Of a DNA stretch of 64,000 nucleotides, positions 48,832-57,197 are shown in pieces (position 1 is the stretch's first letter; each line of letters begins with the position of its first letter). Source of the DNA: Amycolatopsis sp. cg9 (GTDB taxonomy: Bacteria > Actinomycetota > Actinomycetes > Mycobacteriales > Pseudonocardiaceae); assembly GCF_041346945.1 (NCBI RefSeq), contig NZ_CP166850.1, positions 2,542,001-2,606,000 of the forward strand, given 5' to 3'. A program made the translations under genes and the position numbers. Under the pieces are notes generated by a model. The model worked only from the letters and a program-made list of their open reading frames with translations, was not told the origin of the DNA and did not search any database.

Positions 48832-49515
48832 GTGACACCATCCGAGAAGCCCGAGGCAGCGGGTTCGAACGGGACTCCGGCGAGCCCGCCCTGGCAGCGG
48901 GTCGACAAGGAAGGCGACTCCGAAGCGACGGTCAAGCTGGCCACGGAGGACGCCGCGCTGTACAAGCCGGAGGCACCGGCCGGGGAGACCCAGCCGGTCT
49001 CCCCGGAGCAGCGCCCGGTGGTGACCGGAAGCGCCGCCCCCCGCCTCTTCGGCGGCGGCGGCGAAACCCCACCGGGCGGCGAGCAGGCGGTCCCGTCGGC
49101 GTCGAGCCAGCGAGCCCGCCCGAGCGCGTTGCGCCGCCCCGGCCGCGGCCCGCGTCGCGCCTCGTTGCAGGTCAAGCGGTTCGACCCGTGGTCGGTCCTC
49201 AAGCTGAGCCTGGTCCTCGGCGTGGCGATGTTCTTCGTCTGGCTGGTCGCGGTCGGCGTCCTGTACACGGTCCTCGACGGCATGGGCGTCTGGGACAAGC
49301 TGAACGGCACGTACTCGTCCCTGGTCGGCGGCGAAGGCGCGAACGCGTCAGCGGAGCCGCTGATCAGCGCGGGCCGCGTCTTCGGCATCGCGGCCATCCT
49401 CGGCGCGATCAACATCGTCCTGGTGTCGGCACTGGCCACGGTGAGCGCGTTCATCTACAACGTGTCAGCCGACCTGGCCGGCGGTCTCGAAGTCACGCTG
49501 TCGGAACGGGAGTGA
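48832..49515 (+). CDS. DUF3566 domain membrane protein
   Basis: A 227-residue protein. It starts at GTG 48832, 49 bases after gyrA. The first ~115 residues are Pro/Gly/Ala-rich and disordered. The DUF3566 domain (~118-227) begins ASLQVKRFDPWSVLKLSLVL and has two membrane helices (around 125-150 and 180-205). It ends with a cytoplasmic-like LAGGLEVTLSERE. The equivalent Rv0007 stands after gyrA in M. tuberculosis; the role is not established, though a link to cell division or envelope is suspected. Confidence 0.9.
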   Translation: MTPSEKPEAAGSNGTPASPPWQRVDKEGDSEATVKLATEDAALYKPEAPAGETQPVSPEQRPVVTGSAAPRLFGGGGETPPGGEQAVPSASSQRARPSALRRPGRGPRRASLQVKRFDPWSVLKLSLVLGVAMFFVWLVAVGVLYTVLDGMGVWDKLNGTYSSLVGGEGANASAEPLISAGRVFGIAAILGAINIVLVSALATVSAFIYNVSADLAGGLEVTLSERE

Positions 49516-49523
49516 CCCGGTTG

Positions 49524-49545
49524 CAGGGCCCCTTCGGGGGTCCTG
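49524..49545 (+). terminator. Terminator of the gyrBA-DUF3566 transcript
   Basis: A 9-bp stem (49524-49532 with 49537-49545) with the stable tetraloop TTCG, 8 bases after the stop codon and 19 bases before tRNA-Ile. Confidence 0.65.
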
Positions 49546-49564
49546 TAAAGTTCTCCTCGTTCAA

Positions 49565-49638
49565 GGGCCTATAGCTCAGGCGGTTAGAGCGCTTCGCTGA
49601 TAACGAAGAGGTCCCAGGTTCAAGTCCTGGTAGGCCCA
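49565..49638 (+). tRNA. tRNA-Ile (GAT anticodon)
   Basis: A 74-base cloverleaf: acceptor GGGCCTA paired with TAGGCCC, discriminator A, D-loop AGCTCAGGCGGTTAGAGC, anticodon loop CTGATAA (GAT) and T-arm with GGTTCAAGTCC. The CCA end is not encoded. This is ileT of the actinobacterial gyrA-ileT-alaT arrangement. Confidence 0.98.
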
Positions 49639-49647
49639 CGCAAGATC

Positions 49648-49678
49648 AAGCCCGGTTCGCGAGATGCGAGCCGGGCTT
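49648..49678 (+). terminator. Terminator after tRNA-Ile
   Basis: A 13-bp stem (49648-49660 with 49666-49678, one G-U) followed by TCTTC, nine bases beyond the tRNA. Confidence 0.8.
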
Positions 49679-49752
49679 TCTTCATGACCTGAGTGACTAT
49701 CCCCCTGTTCGCACGAGCAAAGACCTCCGTGTCGTTTCGGCAGGTCCGGGCC

Positions 49753-49758
49753 TAGCTT
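49753..49758 (+). promoter_or_regulatory. -10 element for a probable leaderless VOC gene
   Basis: TAGCTT is 12 bases upstream of the GTG at 49765, which places the transcript start on the start codon itself. No ribosome-binding site is present. Confidence 0.4.
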
Positions 49759-49764
49759 CAAGCG

Positions 49765-50343
49765 GTGGCGAACGAACTGACCATCCCGCTCCTGCCCTGT
49801 CCCTCCATCGACGAGATCGCGTCGTTCTACGAGATGCTCGGCTTCGAGATCACCTATCGGCAGACGCGGCCGAACCCGCACGTCGCGGTGCGCCGGGAAG
49901 ACATCAACCTGCACTTCTTCGGAATGGACGGCTACGACCCGGCGCAGTCGTACAGCACGTGTCTGGTCATCGTGCCGGACACCAGTGAGCTGTTCGAGGC
50001 TTTCGCGGCGGGAATGCGTTCGGTGCACGGAAAACTGCTCATCTCCGGCATCCCGCGCATGACCCGGCCGCGGCTGCGCAACGACCGGTACACCGGGTTC
50101 ACCGTCGTCGATCCGGGCGGCAACTGGATCCGGATCACCAAGGCCGCCAAGGAACCCGAGGCGCGGACCAAGCTCGCCAAAGCCCTGGAGAACGCCGCGA
50201 GGCAGGCGGACGCCCACGGCGACGAACGCCAGGGGCTGAAGATCTTGGAAGGCGCGTTGAAGCGGGCGAGCGGCGACGAACCGGAGTTCCGGGCGGTGCA
50301 GGAGTACCGCGACGAGCTCGTCGAACGGATCGGGGGAGCCTGA
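49765..50343 (+). CDS. VOC superfamily (glyoxalase/bleomycin-resistance fold) protein
   Basis: A 192-residue protein. Residues ~1-130 form the βαβββ repeats of the VOC fold (IPLLPCPSIDEIASFYEMLG, NLHFFGMDGYDP, YTGFTVVDPGGNWIRITK). A helical C-terminal extension of ~60 residues (ARTKLAKALENAARQADAHG) has an Arg/Ala/Glu TPR-like look. The expected metal-binding residues are not complete, so binding of a ligand or antibiotic is as likely as catalysis. It starts at GTG 49765. Confidence 0.8.
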   Translation: MANELTIPLLPCPSIDEIASFYEMLGFEITYRQTRPNPHVAVRREDINLHFFGMDGYDPAQSYSTCLVIVPDTSELFEAFAAGMRSVHGKLLISGIPRMTRPRLRNDRYTGFTVVDPGGNWIRITKAAKEPEARTKLAKALENAARQADAHGDERQGLKILEGALKRASGDEPEFRAVQEYRDELVERIGGA

Positions 50344-50345
50344 GG

Positions 50346-50621
50346 TCAGTCGCGCTCCATGGTCAGCACCGCGCCGGTCTGCTGGGCGACGTCGACCTCG
50401 ATGCGGCCCTGGTTGCTGTCCGCGATCTCGACCTCCCAGCTCGGCTGGCCCTGCGCGGTGTCCTGCTCCACGCCCAGCGAGCGCCCGCCGTACTTGTCCG
50501 TGGCGATCCGGGCTGCCTGGGCTTGGTCGACCGCGTGAGACGTGGCCGGCGGCGTCGGGGAACTGCACGCGGCGGACACAACAAGCAGGGCAGCGGCACC
50601 GGCGATCAACGCGGCACGCAT
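50346..50621 (-). CDS. PepSY-domain lipoprotein
   Basis: A 91-residue exported protein. It starts at ATG 50621 after GGAAGGAG; upstream in-frame sequence is not credible. It has a lipoprotein signal MRAALIAGAAALLVVSAAC with the lipobox SAAC. The mature part is one PepSY-like domain (QAARIATDKYGGRSLGVEQ, WEVEIADSNQGRIEVDV). PepSY domains often inhibit proteases or sense at the cell surface; the specific role is unknown. It converges with the VOC gene after a 2-base gap. Confidence 0.82.
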   Translation of the reverse strand: MRAALIAGAAALLVVSAACSSPTPPATSHAVDQAQAARIATDKYGGRSLGVEQDTAQGQPSWEVEIADSNQGRIEVDVAQQTGAVLTMERD

Positions 50622-50718
50622 ACGAGAACTCCTTCCGTTGACGACTTTCCTCTCCGAGGGTGTCTTGGGTGGCAGGTGACGACATCGGGGCTCGACCCTG
50701 AGATGTCCCGGATACAGG

Positions 50719-50754
50719 TCAGCCCTGCCGGGAAGAGAAGACCGGCAGGGCTGA
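50719..50754. other. Orphan hairpin in the 50622-51030 gap
   Basis: A perfect 13-bp stem (50719-50731 with 50742-50754, 10-base loop) lies between two divergently transcribed genes, where neither needs a terminator. It may mark the end of a small unannotated RNA. The rest of this 409-base gap holds no credible reading frame; the palindrome at 50934 and the DLW-39 promoter are at its right end. Confidence 0.5.
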
Positions 50755-50933
50755 GCGATCACGGTCGATGCGCGCCACGGTCGCCTCTCGGCGATGAGGC
50801 GCATCGCGGCTCCAGCCGAACGGAACTCCGCGAAGGCGGTGGTTGAGGCCCGGGGGACACGGTGGGCGCACCGACCAGTGGGTACAACAGGGCGGCCGCC
50901 TTCGGTATTTCCCTGGGCGTGTGACGTCGATTA

Positions 50934-50959
50934 CCGGTGGTTCCACGTGGAACCACCGG
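50934..50959. promoter_or_regulatory. 26-bp perfect palindrome with a parS-like core
   Basis: Half-site CCGGTGGTTCCAC is followed directly by its reverse complement. The central 16 bases GGTTCCACGTGGAACC match 12 of 16 parS bases. A -10-like TAACAT (50988-50993) follows, so the palindrome sits just upstream of the promoter of the DLW-39 gene. It may be a diverged parS or an operator for another dimeric regulator. Confidence 0.6.
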
Positions 50960-51030
50960 CACCCGACGTCGCCTCGGGGCGGTGCAGTAACATCGCGGGG
51001 TAAGGGAAGCAAGCTGAGAAGGGGGCTTCG

Positions 51031-51198
51031 GTGAAGAAGCTGCTGGCACTCGCGGTCATCGCGGGCGGCGTCCTGTTCGTCGTGAAGCGCAACAAGGCGG
51101 CCAAGGCGGAAGCCGACCTCTGGCGCGAGGCGACCGCGCCGGTCCCCTCGAGCAACGGCACCACCCCGGCCAAGCCGGCGGGCGCGTCCCACAACTGA
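51031..51198 (+). CDS. DLW-39 family small membrane protein
   Basis: A 55-residue protein that starts at GTG 51031 after GAAGGGGG. One N-terminal membrane helix (KKLLALAVIAGGVLFVVKRN), a basic stretch, then the family's ADLWREAT motif and a short Pro/Ser/Thr tail. Proteins of this family occur between ileT and alaT in many actinobacteria; the function is unknown. It is easily missed because it is so short. Confidence 0.9.
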   Translation: MKKLLALAVIAGGVLFVVKRNKAAKAEADLWREATAPVPSSNGTTPAKPAGASHN

Positions 51199-51230
51199 GG
51201 TTTTCCGCGGGCGGTGCGCCGTCCGCGTCC

Positions 51231-51303
51231 GGGGCTGTAGCTCAATTGGTAGAGCACCGCCTTTGCAAGGCGGGGGTCAGGGGTTCGATTCCCCTCAGCT
51301 CCA
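51231..51303 (+). tRNA. tRNA-Ala (TGC anticodon)
   Basis: A 73-base cloverleaf: acceptor GGGGCTG with CAGCTCC (one G-U pair), discriminator A, D-arm GCTCAATTGGTAGAGC, anticodon loop TTTGCAA (TGC) and T-arm GGGTTCGATTCCC. The CCA end is not encoded. This is alaT. Confidence 0.98.
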
Positions 51304-51311
51304 CATCACCG

Positions 51312-51351
51312 ACGACGAAGGCCAGGTCCGAAAAGACCTGGCCTTCGTCGT
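51312..51351 (+). terminator. Terminator after tRNA-Ala
   Basis: A perfect 17-bp stem (51312-51328 with 51335-51351) and 6-base loop, nine bases after the tRNA. There is no U-run. Confidence 0.85.
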
Positions 51352-51436
51352 ACCGGGAACGTGTCGAAAACCCGGAGCCGGCTCCGTCCCAGGCGTACGA
51401 GCGGCTGCGGAGGCCGCCTGACACAGGAGGCACATC

Positions 51437-51874
51437 ATGGCGATCCACCGGCTGGACCACACCGGTTACGTGGTCGAGGACCTCGCGGCCGCCGTCGCGT
51501 TCTTCGTCGAGCTCGGGATGGAACTCGAAGGTGAAGCCACCGTCGAGGGGGACTGGGCCGACAAGCTCATCGGGCTGGACGACGTCCGGGCGGACATCGC
51601 GTTCTTGAAGACGCCCGATGGCCACGGCCGGGTCGAACTGTCGACCTTCGAGAAGCCCACCACCGCCGAGAACGCGCCGTGGGCGCCCGTGAACGTCCCA
51701 GGCATTCCGCGGATCACTTTCGTCATCGACGACGTCGACGACGTCGTCAAGCGCCTGCGCGAGCACGGCGGTGAGCTCGTCGGGGAAGTGGCGCGCTACC
51801 AGGACTACTGCCGGTACGCGTACGTCCGCGGTCCCGCCGGCGTCATCGTCGGGCTCGTCGAAGAACTCAACTGA
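51437..51874 (+). CDS. VOC family protein (methylmalonyl-CoA-epimerase-like fold)
   Basis: A 145-residue protein that starts at ATG 51437 after AGGAGG. Two βαβββ modules are visible: IHRLDHTGYVVEDLAAAVAF with His near the N-terminus, GRVELSTFEKP with Glu, ITFVIDDVDDVVKRLREHGG and VRGPAGVIVGLVEE with the terminal Glu. These give the His/Glu metal set of lyases, epimerases and dioxygenases. The substrate is undefined. The next gene (a Ddn-like oxidoreductase) follows after 11 bases, so they are probably one operon. Confidence 0.85.
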   Translation: MAIHRLDHTGYVVEDLAAAVAFFVELGMELEGEATVEGDWADKLIGLDDVRADIAFLKTPDGHGRVELSTFEKPTTAENAPWAPVNVPGIPRITFVIDDVDDVVKRLREHGGELVGEVARYQDYCRYAYVRGPAGVIVGLVEELN

Positions 51875-51885
51875 AGGGAACTGCC

Positions 51886-52332
51886 ATGGCCGTCGCCGAT
51901 GACCTCGACCGCGCCAGCGACTCGGCGTGGGACTGGGTTGCCGAGCAAACCCGCACCTACCTGGCCTCCGGGGGTACCGAGGGGCACGAGTCGAACGGTG
52001 TCCACACGCTGATCCTCGCCACGACCGGACGTCGGACCGGGACGCCGCGACGCTGTTGCCTGATCTACGGGACGTCGGGGGACGATTTCGTCGTCGTGGC
52101 CTCGAAGGCCGGGGCGGACGAGGATCCGGCGTGGTTCAAGAACCTCGAAGCGAACCCGAGCGTCGGCGTCCAGGCCGGTACGCGCCGGTTCACCGCCCGC
52201 GCCCGGGTCGCGTCCGCGGCCGAGCGCGAGACGCTCTGGCCGCTGATGGCGGGCATCTTCCCGCTGTACGACGAGTACGCCGGGAAGACCGAGCGGGTGA
52301 TCCCGATCGTGCTGCTCACGCCACAGGACTGA
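51886..52332 (+). CDS. Deazaflavin (F420)-dependent nitroreductase family protein
   Basis: A 148-residue split-β-barrel protein of the Ddn family. Marks include VHTLILATTGRRTGTPRRCC (F420 phosphate binding), FVVVASKAGADEDPAWFKNL, NPSVGVQAG and the C-terminal RVIPIVLL. These enzymes reduce quinones, nitro-compounds or other substrates with F420H2. It starts at ATG 51886, preceded by AAGGGA. It is probably expressed with the upstream VOC gene. Confidence 0.9.
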   Translation: MAVADDLDRASDSAWDWVAEQTRTYLASGGTEGHESNGVHTLILATTGRRTGTPRRCCLIYGTSGDDFVVVASKAGADEDPAWFKNLEANPSVGVQAGTRRFTARARVASAAERETLWPLMAGIFPLYDEYAGKTERVIPIVLLTPQD

Positions 52333-52345
52333 CGTGACAGCGCCC

Positions 52346-52374
52346 GTGTCAGGTTGAGGTCAGGTCGGTGTCAG
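52346..52374 (+). promoter_or_regulatory. SARP-type heptad repeats upstream of the ABC exporter
   Basis: GTGTCAG (52346), AGGTCAG (52357) and GTGTCAG (52368) are spaced exactly 11 bp. This is the layout of binding sites for SARP/AfsR-type activators. The last repeat ends 22 bases before the exporter ATG. The same heptads occur upstream of the P450. Confidence 0.75.
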
Positions 52375-52396
52375 GCCGGCCGATGACAGTGCTCCC

Positions 52397-53332
52397 ATGA
52401 CAGAAATGGCGATCACGGCTTCCGGGCTACGGAAGGCCTACCAGGACAAGGTCGTGCTCGACGGCATCGACTTGCAGGTCCCCGCGGGGACGATCTTCTC
52501 CCTCCTCGGCCCGAACGGCGCCGGGAAGACCACGATGGTGAACGTCCTGACCACGTTGCTCAAGGCCGACGGCGGCACGGTCAGCGTCGCCGGGCACGAC
52601 ATCGCGGCCGAGACCAAGAAGGTCCGGTCCGCGATCGGGGTCACCGGGCAGTTCGCCGCCGTCGACGAGCTGCTCACCGGCGAAGAAAACCTCCAGCTGA
52701 TGGTGGACCTGAGCGGGGTCAAGGACGGCAAGCGGGTCGTTGCCGACCTGCTCGAACGCTTCGAACTCACCGAATCGGCGAAGAAGCCGGCGTCGACGTA
52801 CTCCGGGGGCATGCGCCGGAAGCTCGACCTGGCGATGACGCTCGTCGGCAACCCGCGGATCATCTTCCTCGACGAGCCGACGACGGGCCTGGACCCGCGC
52901 AGCCGCCGGACGATGTGGGCGATCATCCGGGGCCTCGTCGCCGACGGCGTCACCATCTTCCTCACCACGCAGTACCTCGAGGAAGCCGATCAGCTCGCCG
53001 ACCGGATCGCGGTGCTCGACCAGGGCCGGTTCGTCGCGCAGGGAACCGCCGACGAGCTCAAGCGCCGGCTGCCCGGCACCCACGTCCGGCTCCGGTTCGC
53101 CACCGCCGCCGAGCTCGACGCCGCAGCGCGCGTCCTCACCGACGGCACCCGCGACGACGAAGCACTCACCCTGCGCGTGCCCGGCGACGGCAGCTCGAAA
53201 TCGTTGCGGGCCCTGCTCGACCGGCTCGACGAATACGCGCTCAGCGCCGAAGAGTTCTCCGTCCACACCCCCGATCTCGACGATGTCTTCCTCGCCCTCA
53301 CCGGCCACGCCACGGAGGTTGTTTCCCGATGA
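52397..53332 (+). CDS. ABC transporter ATP-binding protein (DrrA type)
   Basis: A 311-residue ATPase of the antibiotic-resistance exporter class. Walker A GPNGAGKTT is at residues 38-46, followed by the Q-loop GVTGQFAAVDELLTG, signature YSGGMRRKLDLAM, Walker B IIFLDEPTTGLD and the H-loop replaced by LTTQYLEEADQLADR (Gln instead of His, usual for DrrA). A C-terminal DrrA-type domain (~225-311) ends FLALTGHATEVV. The stop overlaps the permease start (ATGA). It is controlled, by inference, by the heptad repeats in its promoter. Confidence 0.92.
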   Translation: MTEMAITASGLRKAYQDKVVLDGIDLQVPAGTIFSLLGPNGAGKTTMVNVLTTLLKADGGTVSVAGHDIAAETKKVRSAIGVTGQFAAVDELLTGEENLQLMVDLSGVKDGKRVVADLLERFELTESAKKPASTYSGGMRRKLDLAMTLVGNPRIIFLDEPTTGLDPRSRRTMWAIIRGLVADGVTIFLTTQYLEEADQLADRIAVLDQGRFVAQGTADELKRRLPGTHVRLRFATAAELDAAARVLTDGTRDDEALTLRVPGDGSSKSLRALLDRLDEYALSAEEFSVHTPDLDDVFLALTGHATEVVSR

Positions 53333-54072
53333 GCACCCACGCCACAGTCATGCTTCGCCGCAATTTCAAGCACATCGCCCGGAATCCGACGTCGGTCTTC
53401 AACGCCGTCCTGATGCCGATCGTGATCATGCTGATGTTCGTCTACATGCTCGGAGACGCGTTCGACGTCGGCGTCGATTACGTCGACTACGCCACGCCGG
53501 GCTTGATGCTCCTCGCCATCTGCTACGGCCTCGGCGCCACGGCGACATCGGTGAACTCCGACATGACGAAGGGGATCATCAACCGCTTCAAGGTCATGGA
53601 CGTCTCGCGCGGCGCGGTGCTGACCGGGCACGTCGTCGCGAGCGTGCTCACGAACCTGATCGCCATCGCCGCCCTCGTCGGCGTGGCTTTCCTGCTCGGG
53701 TTCAGCCCGTCCGCGAGTTTCCTCGACTGGCTCGGCGTGGTCGGCATGGTCGTGCTGCTCGGTTTCGCGGCCGGCTGGTTCACCGTCGCGCTGGGCCTGG
53801 CCGCGAAAACGCCGGAAACGGCGGGAATGGCCGCCGTGCCGCTGGTGATGCTGCCGTTCTTCAGCAGCGCGATCGTGCCCGCCGACAAAATGGGACCCGG
53901 TCTCCGGGAATTCGCCGAGTACCAGCCGTTCACGCCGATCATCGAAACCGTGCGCGGGCTGCTGACCGGCACACCGTCCACCGGCTACGCGATCGCCGCG
54001 ATCGCCTGGTGCGTCGGGATCGCCGTCATCGGCTACGTCTGGGCGCGGGCGAAGTTCACGAAGCGAGCGTGA
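53329..54072 (+). CDS. ABC transporter permease (DrrB type)
   Basis: A 247-residue ABC-2 permease with six membrane helices. It starts ATG 53329, MSTHATVMLRRNFKHIARNP, and has VLMPIVIMLMFVYMLGDAF, TPGLMLLAICYGLGATATSV, VMDVSRGAVLTGHVVASVL and the typical PLVMLPFFSSAIVPADKM and YQPFTPIIETVRGLL. With the DrrA-type ATPase it forms a drug or natural-product exporter. Its 3' end overlaps the convergent regulator gene by 17 bases. Confidence 0.92.
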   Translation: MSTHATVMLRRNFKHIARNPTSVFNAVLMPIVIMLMFVYMLGDAFDVGVDYVDYATPGLMLLAICYGLGATATSVNSDMTKGIINRFKVMDVSRGAVLTGHVVASVLTNLIAIAALVGVAFLLGFSPSASFLDWLGVVGMVVLLGFAAGWFTVALGLAAKTPETAGMAAVPLVMLPFFSSAIVPADKMGPGLREFAEYQPFTPIIETVRGLLTGTPSTGYAIAAIAWCVGIAVIGYVWARAKFTKRA

Positions 54073-57000
54073 CGCCGACCAGCTCGGCCCAGCTCGCCGC
54101 CGTCCCCTCCCGCGTCGCCTCGGTGAACCCCTCGTCACCGAGGCGACGCCGGGTTTCCGCTTCGATCCGGGCGACGTCCGGGTGGGACCGGTCCGGCAGC
54201 CCGCGCAGGGCAGCGCTCGCCGCGAGCAGGCGGGCGGCCTGCGCGGGCTCTTCGCTGCGCAGCGCGAGGTCCGCGATCCCCACGATGACCTGCGCGAGCG
54301 TGAGCGGGTGGCCCGTTTCGGACGCCGCGCGGAAGGCCTCGGCCCGGTGCTCGCGGGACTCGCCGGCGTCCGTGGCCAGGTAGCCGAGCAGGTCCTCGGT
54401 CACCGCGCGGACCGTCGGCAGACCGGCGTCGTCGCCCAGCATCGTGGTCGCGACGTCGAGCTGGCGGCGGGCCTGTTCGACGTCGCCGCGCCAGCGCGCG
54501 AGTTCCGCCTTCGACAGCGCCAGCTCGGCCAGCGCGTTCGGCCAGGCGACCCGTTCCGCGGCTCGCTGGGCTTCGGCCAGCGCGGTCGCGCTCGCGTCCT
54601 CGTCGCCGAGCAGCCAGTACAGCTGGGCCTGCCGCATCCGCATCCGCACGACGTCTTCGATGGCCCCGACCTCGGTGACCACCACGACCGCTTCCCCGTA
54701 GTACGCGCACGCGGCGGCGAACTCGCCGCGCACGGCGATGCGGTCGGCCAGCTCGGTCAGCGCGAACGACGTACCCCACCGCTCGCCGATCGCGCGGAAC
54801 TCGGCGAGCGCCGTCTCGAGGTGCTCGTCCGCTTCGCGATCGCCGTGGCCCAGCTGGATCCGCATCTTGCCGAGCTGCAGCCGGGCCACCGCGCGGGCCC
54901 ACGGGTCCTCGTCGGCGAGCAGCGGTTCGAACGCGGTCAGCGCCGCGTCCGGCCCGTGCAGCAGGCGTTCCAGCGCGGGGGCGAACCGCAGTTCCAGCTC
55001 GGGGTCCGCCGTCCGCCGTCCGATTTCGTAGGCCTTGCGGATCCAGTCGACCGCCTGGGTTTCGTCGCTCTGCTGCCCGGACGTCACGAACTGGACGACG
55101 AACGAGTAGACGGTGCCGCGGAGCTCGTCCGGCACGTCGCCGGGCACGGCCGTGGCGGCCAAGATCAGCTCGTTGCCCTCCGCCCGGTGGCCGCCGAGCC
55201 ACCAGTACCAGGCGGTGCCGGCCGCCAAGCGCATCGCGGCTTCGGCTTCGGTCGCCGCGAGTGCACCGCGCATCGCCGCCGCGATGTTGTCGTGCTCGGC
55301 TTCGAGCTTGGCCAGCCAGTCCAGCTGGCCGGCACCGCGCAGGTGCGGCTTCGCGGTCTCGGCGAGCTCGGTGAAGTACGCGAGGTGCGCGTGCCGCGCC
55401 TGCCGCGTTTCGTCCGCTTCCGCGAGCCGCTGCTCGGCGTACTCCTTGATCGTGCCGAGCATCCGGTACCGCTGCGCGCCGTCGCGCTCGCCGACCACCA
55501 CCAGCGACTTCTCGGTCAGCGCGGTCAGCAGCTCGAGGACTTCCCACTCCTCGACGGCGTCCCCGCCGCACACCCGTTCGGCCGCTTCCAGGCTCGCGCC
55601 GCCGGCGAACACCGAGAGCCGCCGCAGCACGACGCGCTCGGCGTCGGTGAGCAGTTCCCAGCTCCAGTCGATGACCGCGCGCAGCGTCCGGTGCCGGGGC
55701 AACGCGGTGCGGCTGCCGCCGGTCAGCAGGCGGAAGCGGTCGTCGAGCCGGTGGGCGAGCTGGTCGAGGGACATGGTGCGCAGCCGCGCCGCGGCGAGTT
55801 CGATCGCCAGCGGCATCCCGTCGAGCGCCCGGCAGACGCGGGCCAACGTCGGCAGCGCCGTGTCGTCGGTCGCGAGCTCCTTGCGCACCGCACCGGCCCG
55901 GTCCCGCAACAGCCGGACGGCCGGGGCGGCCTCGATCTCGGCGGGATCGGCGTCCGGGGCGGGCAGCACGAGCGGCGCGAGCTGCCACAGCGCCTCACCG
56001 GTGATGCCGAGCGGTTCCCGGCTGGTCGCGAGGATCCGCAGCCGCCGGCACTCCCCGAGGACGCGGTGGGCGAACGCCGCCGCCGACTCGATGACGTGCT
56101 CGCAGTTGTCCAGCACCAGCAGCATCGACCGCTCGCGGAGCGCGGCGATGACCCGGTCCGTCGGCTCCGCGTCCGGTGCCTCGCCGAGCAGCGCGTCCCG
56201 CAGCTTGAGCGCGCCCAGCGTGGCCTGCGCGACGTCGCCGTCGGCGCCGATGCCCGCGAGCTCCACCACCCAGGCGCCGTCCGGCAGGTCGCCGAGCAGC
56301 TGCCGCGCGGTTTCGGTGGCCAGCCGGGTCTTCCCCGAGCCGCCCGGGCCGATCACGGTGGTGAGCCGGTGGTCGGAGATGAGCTCGGCGACCGCGGTGA
56401 CGTCGGCGTCCTTGCCGACGTAGCTGGTGAGCTCGGCCCGCAGGTTGGTCTTCCGGTTCTCCTCCGGCCGCACCAGCTCGCCCCGCAGCAGCGCGACGTG
56501 CAGGGCCGAGAGCTCCGGCGAGGGGTCGACGCCCAGCGAATCGGCGAGCGCGTCCTTCGTGCGCTGGTACACCAGCAGCGCTTCGGTGTCGCGGCCGCTC
56601 GCGACGAGGGCGCGCATCAACGCGGCGACGAGCCGTTCGCGCATCGGGTTCGCGGCCACCAGATCGGTCAGCTCGGTGACCACCTTCGCGCCGTGACCGA
56701 GGTTGAGCTCCGCGTCGAAGTACTCCTCCATCGCCGTCAGGCGCAGGGCTTCGAGACGGGTCACCGCCGCCTCGAGCGCGGCGCTTTCCGGCAGGTCGAC
56801 GTCCTGCATGGCCGAACCGCGCCACAGCTCGAGCGCTTCCCGGAGCCGGTTGGGATCGCCGGCGAGGCGTTCGAACCGCACGGCGTCGACGTCGTCGGGA
56901 CCGATCAGCAGCCGGTAGCCGGTCGGCTGCCCGTCGACGGACCCGTCCGGCAGCGCTTTCCGCAGCCGGGAAACCAGGCGTTGCAACGCGTTCGCGGCGT

Positions 57001-57172
57001 CGGCCGGCGGCTGCTCACCCCAGATCCAGTCGACCAGCGTCGCCTTCGGGACGACGTGTCCCGGGTCGAGCGCGAGGGCGGCCAGCAGGCCGCGCAACCG
57101 GGCGCCCGGCACGTCGGCCAGTGCGCCGTCGTCCGTCCGGACCTCGAATGGGCCCAGTATCCCGATCTGCAC
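54056..57172 (-). CDS. SARP/AfsR-type transcriptional regulator (BTAD + NB-ARC + TPR)
   Basis: A 1038-residue regulator. An OmpR-type winged helix (~1-90; IGILGPFEVRTDDGALADVP, GARLRGLLAALAL) and BTAD domain (~95-240; GYRLLIGPDDVDAVRFERL, ALLVYQRTKDALADSLGVDP) form the DNA-binding SARP half. An STAND ATPase follows with Walker A GPGGSGKT (275-282) and the LLVLDNCEHV Walker B. TPR-like helical repeats (~600-1030) complete it. It starts at ATG 57172, divergent from the P450. Heptad repeats of SARP type lie in the shared promoter and before the DrrAB genes, so it probably controls both and itself. Confidence 0.9.
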   Translation of the reverse strand: MQIGILGPFEVRTDDGALADVPGARLRGLLAALALDPGHVVPKATLVDWIWGEQPPADAANALQRLVSRLRKALPDGSVDGQPTGYRLLIGPDDVDAVRFERLAGDPNRLREALELWRGSAMQDVDLPESAALEAAVTRLEALRLTAMEEYFDAELNLGHGAKVVTELTDLVAANPMRERLVAALMRALVASGRDTEALLVYQRTKDALADSLGVDPSPELSALHVALLRGELVRPEENRKTNLRAELTSYVGKDADVTAVAELISDHRLTTVIGPGGSGKTRLATETARQLLGDLPDGAWVVELAGIGADGDVAQATLGALKLRDALLGEAPDAEPTDRVIAALRERSMLLVLDNCEHVIESAAAFAHRVLGECRRLRILATSREPLGITGEALWQLAPLVLPAPDADPAEIEAAPAVRLLRDRAGAVRKELATDDTALPTLARVCRALDGMPLAIELAAARLRTMSLDQLAHRLDDRFRLLTGGSRTALPRHRTLRAVIDWSWELLTDAERVVLRRLSVFAGGASLEAAERVCGGDAVEEWEVLELLTALTEKSLVVVGERDGAQRYRMLGTIKEYAEQRLAEADETRQARHAHLAYFTELAETAKPHLRGAGQLDWLAKLEAEHDNIAAAMRGALAATEAEAAMRLAAGTAWYWWLGGHRAEGNELILAATAVPGDVPDELRGTVYSFVVQFVTSGQQSDETQAVDWIRKAYEIGRRTADPELELRFAPALERLLHGPDAALTAFEPLLADEDPWARAVARLQLGKMRIQLGHGDREADEHLETALAEFRAIGERWGTSFALTELADRIAVRGEFAAACAYYGEAVVVVTEVGAIEDVVRMRMRQAQLYWLLGDEDASATALAEAQRAAERVAWPNALAELALSKAELARWRGDVEQARRQLDVATTMLGDDAGLPTVRAVTEDLLGYLATDAGESREHRAEAFRAASETGHPLTLAQVIVGIADLALRSEEPAQAARLLAASAALRGLPDRSHPDVARIEAETRRRLGDEGFTEATREGTAASWAELVGVTLAS

Positions 57173-57197
57173 CAGGCAGATCTTGCCACGGGCGCCG

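Noticed and set aside
50719..51257. Overlapping - strand frames in the 50622-51257 interval
   Set aside because: Composition is that of random GC-rich sequence, the frames run across the DLW-39 gene and the tRNA-Ala gene, and no ribosome-binding site fits.
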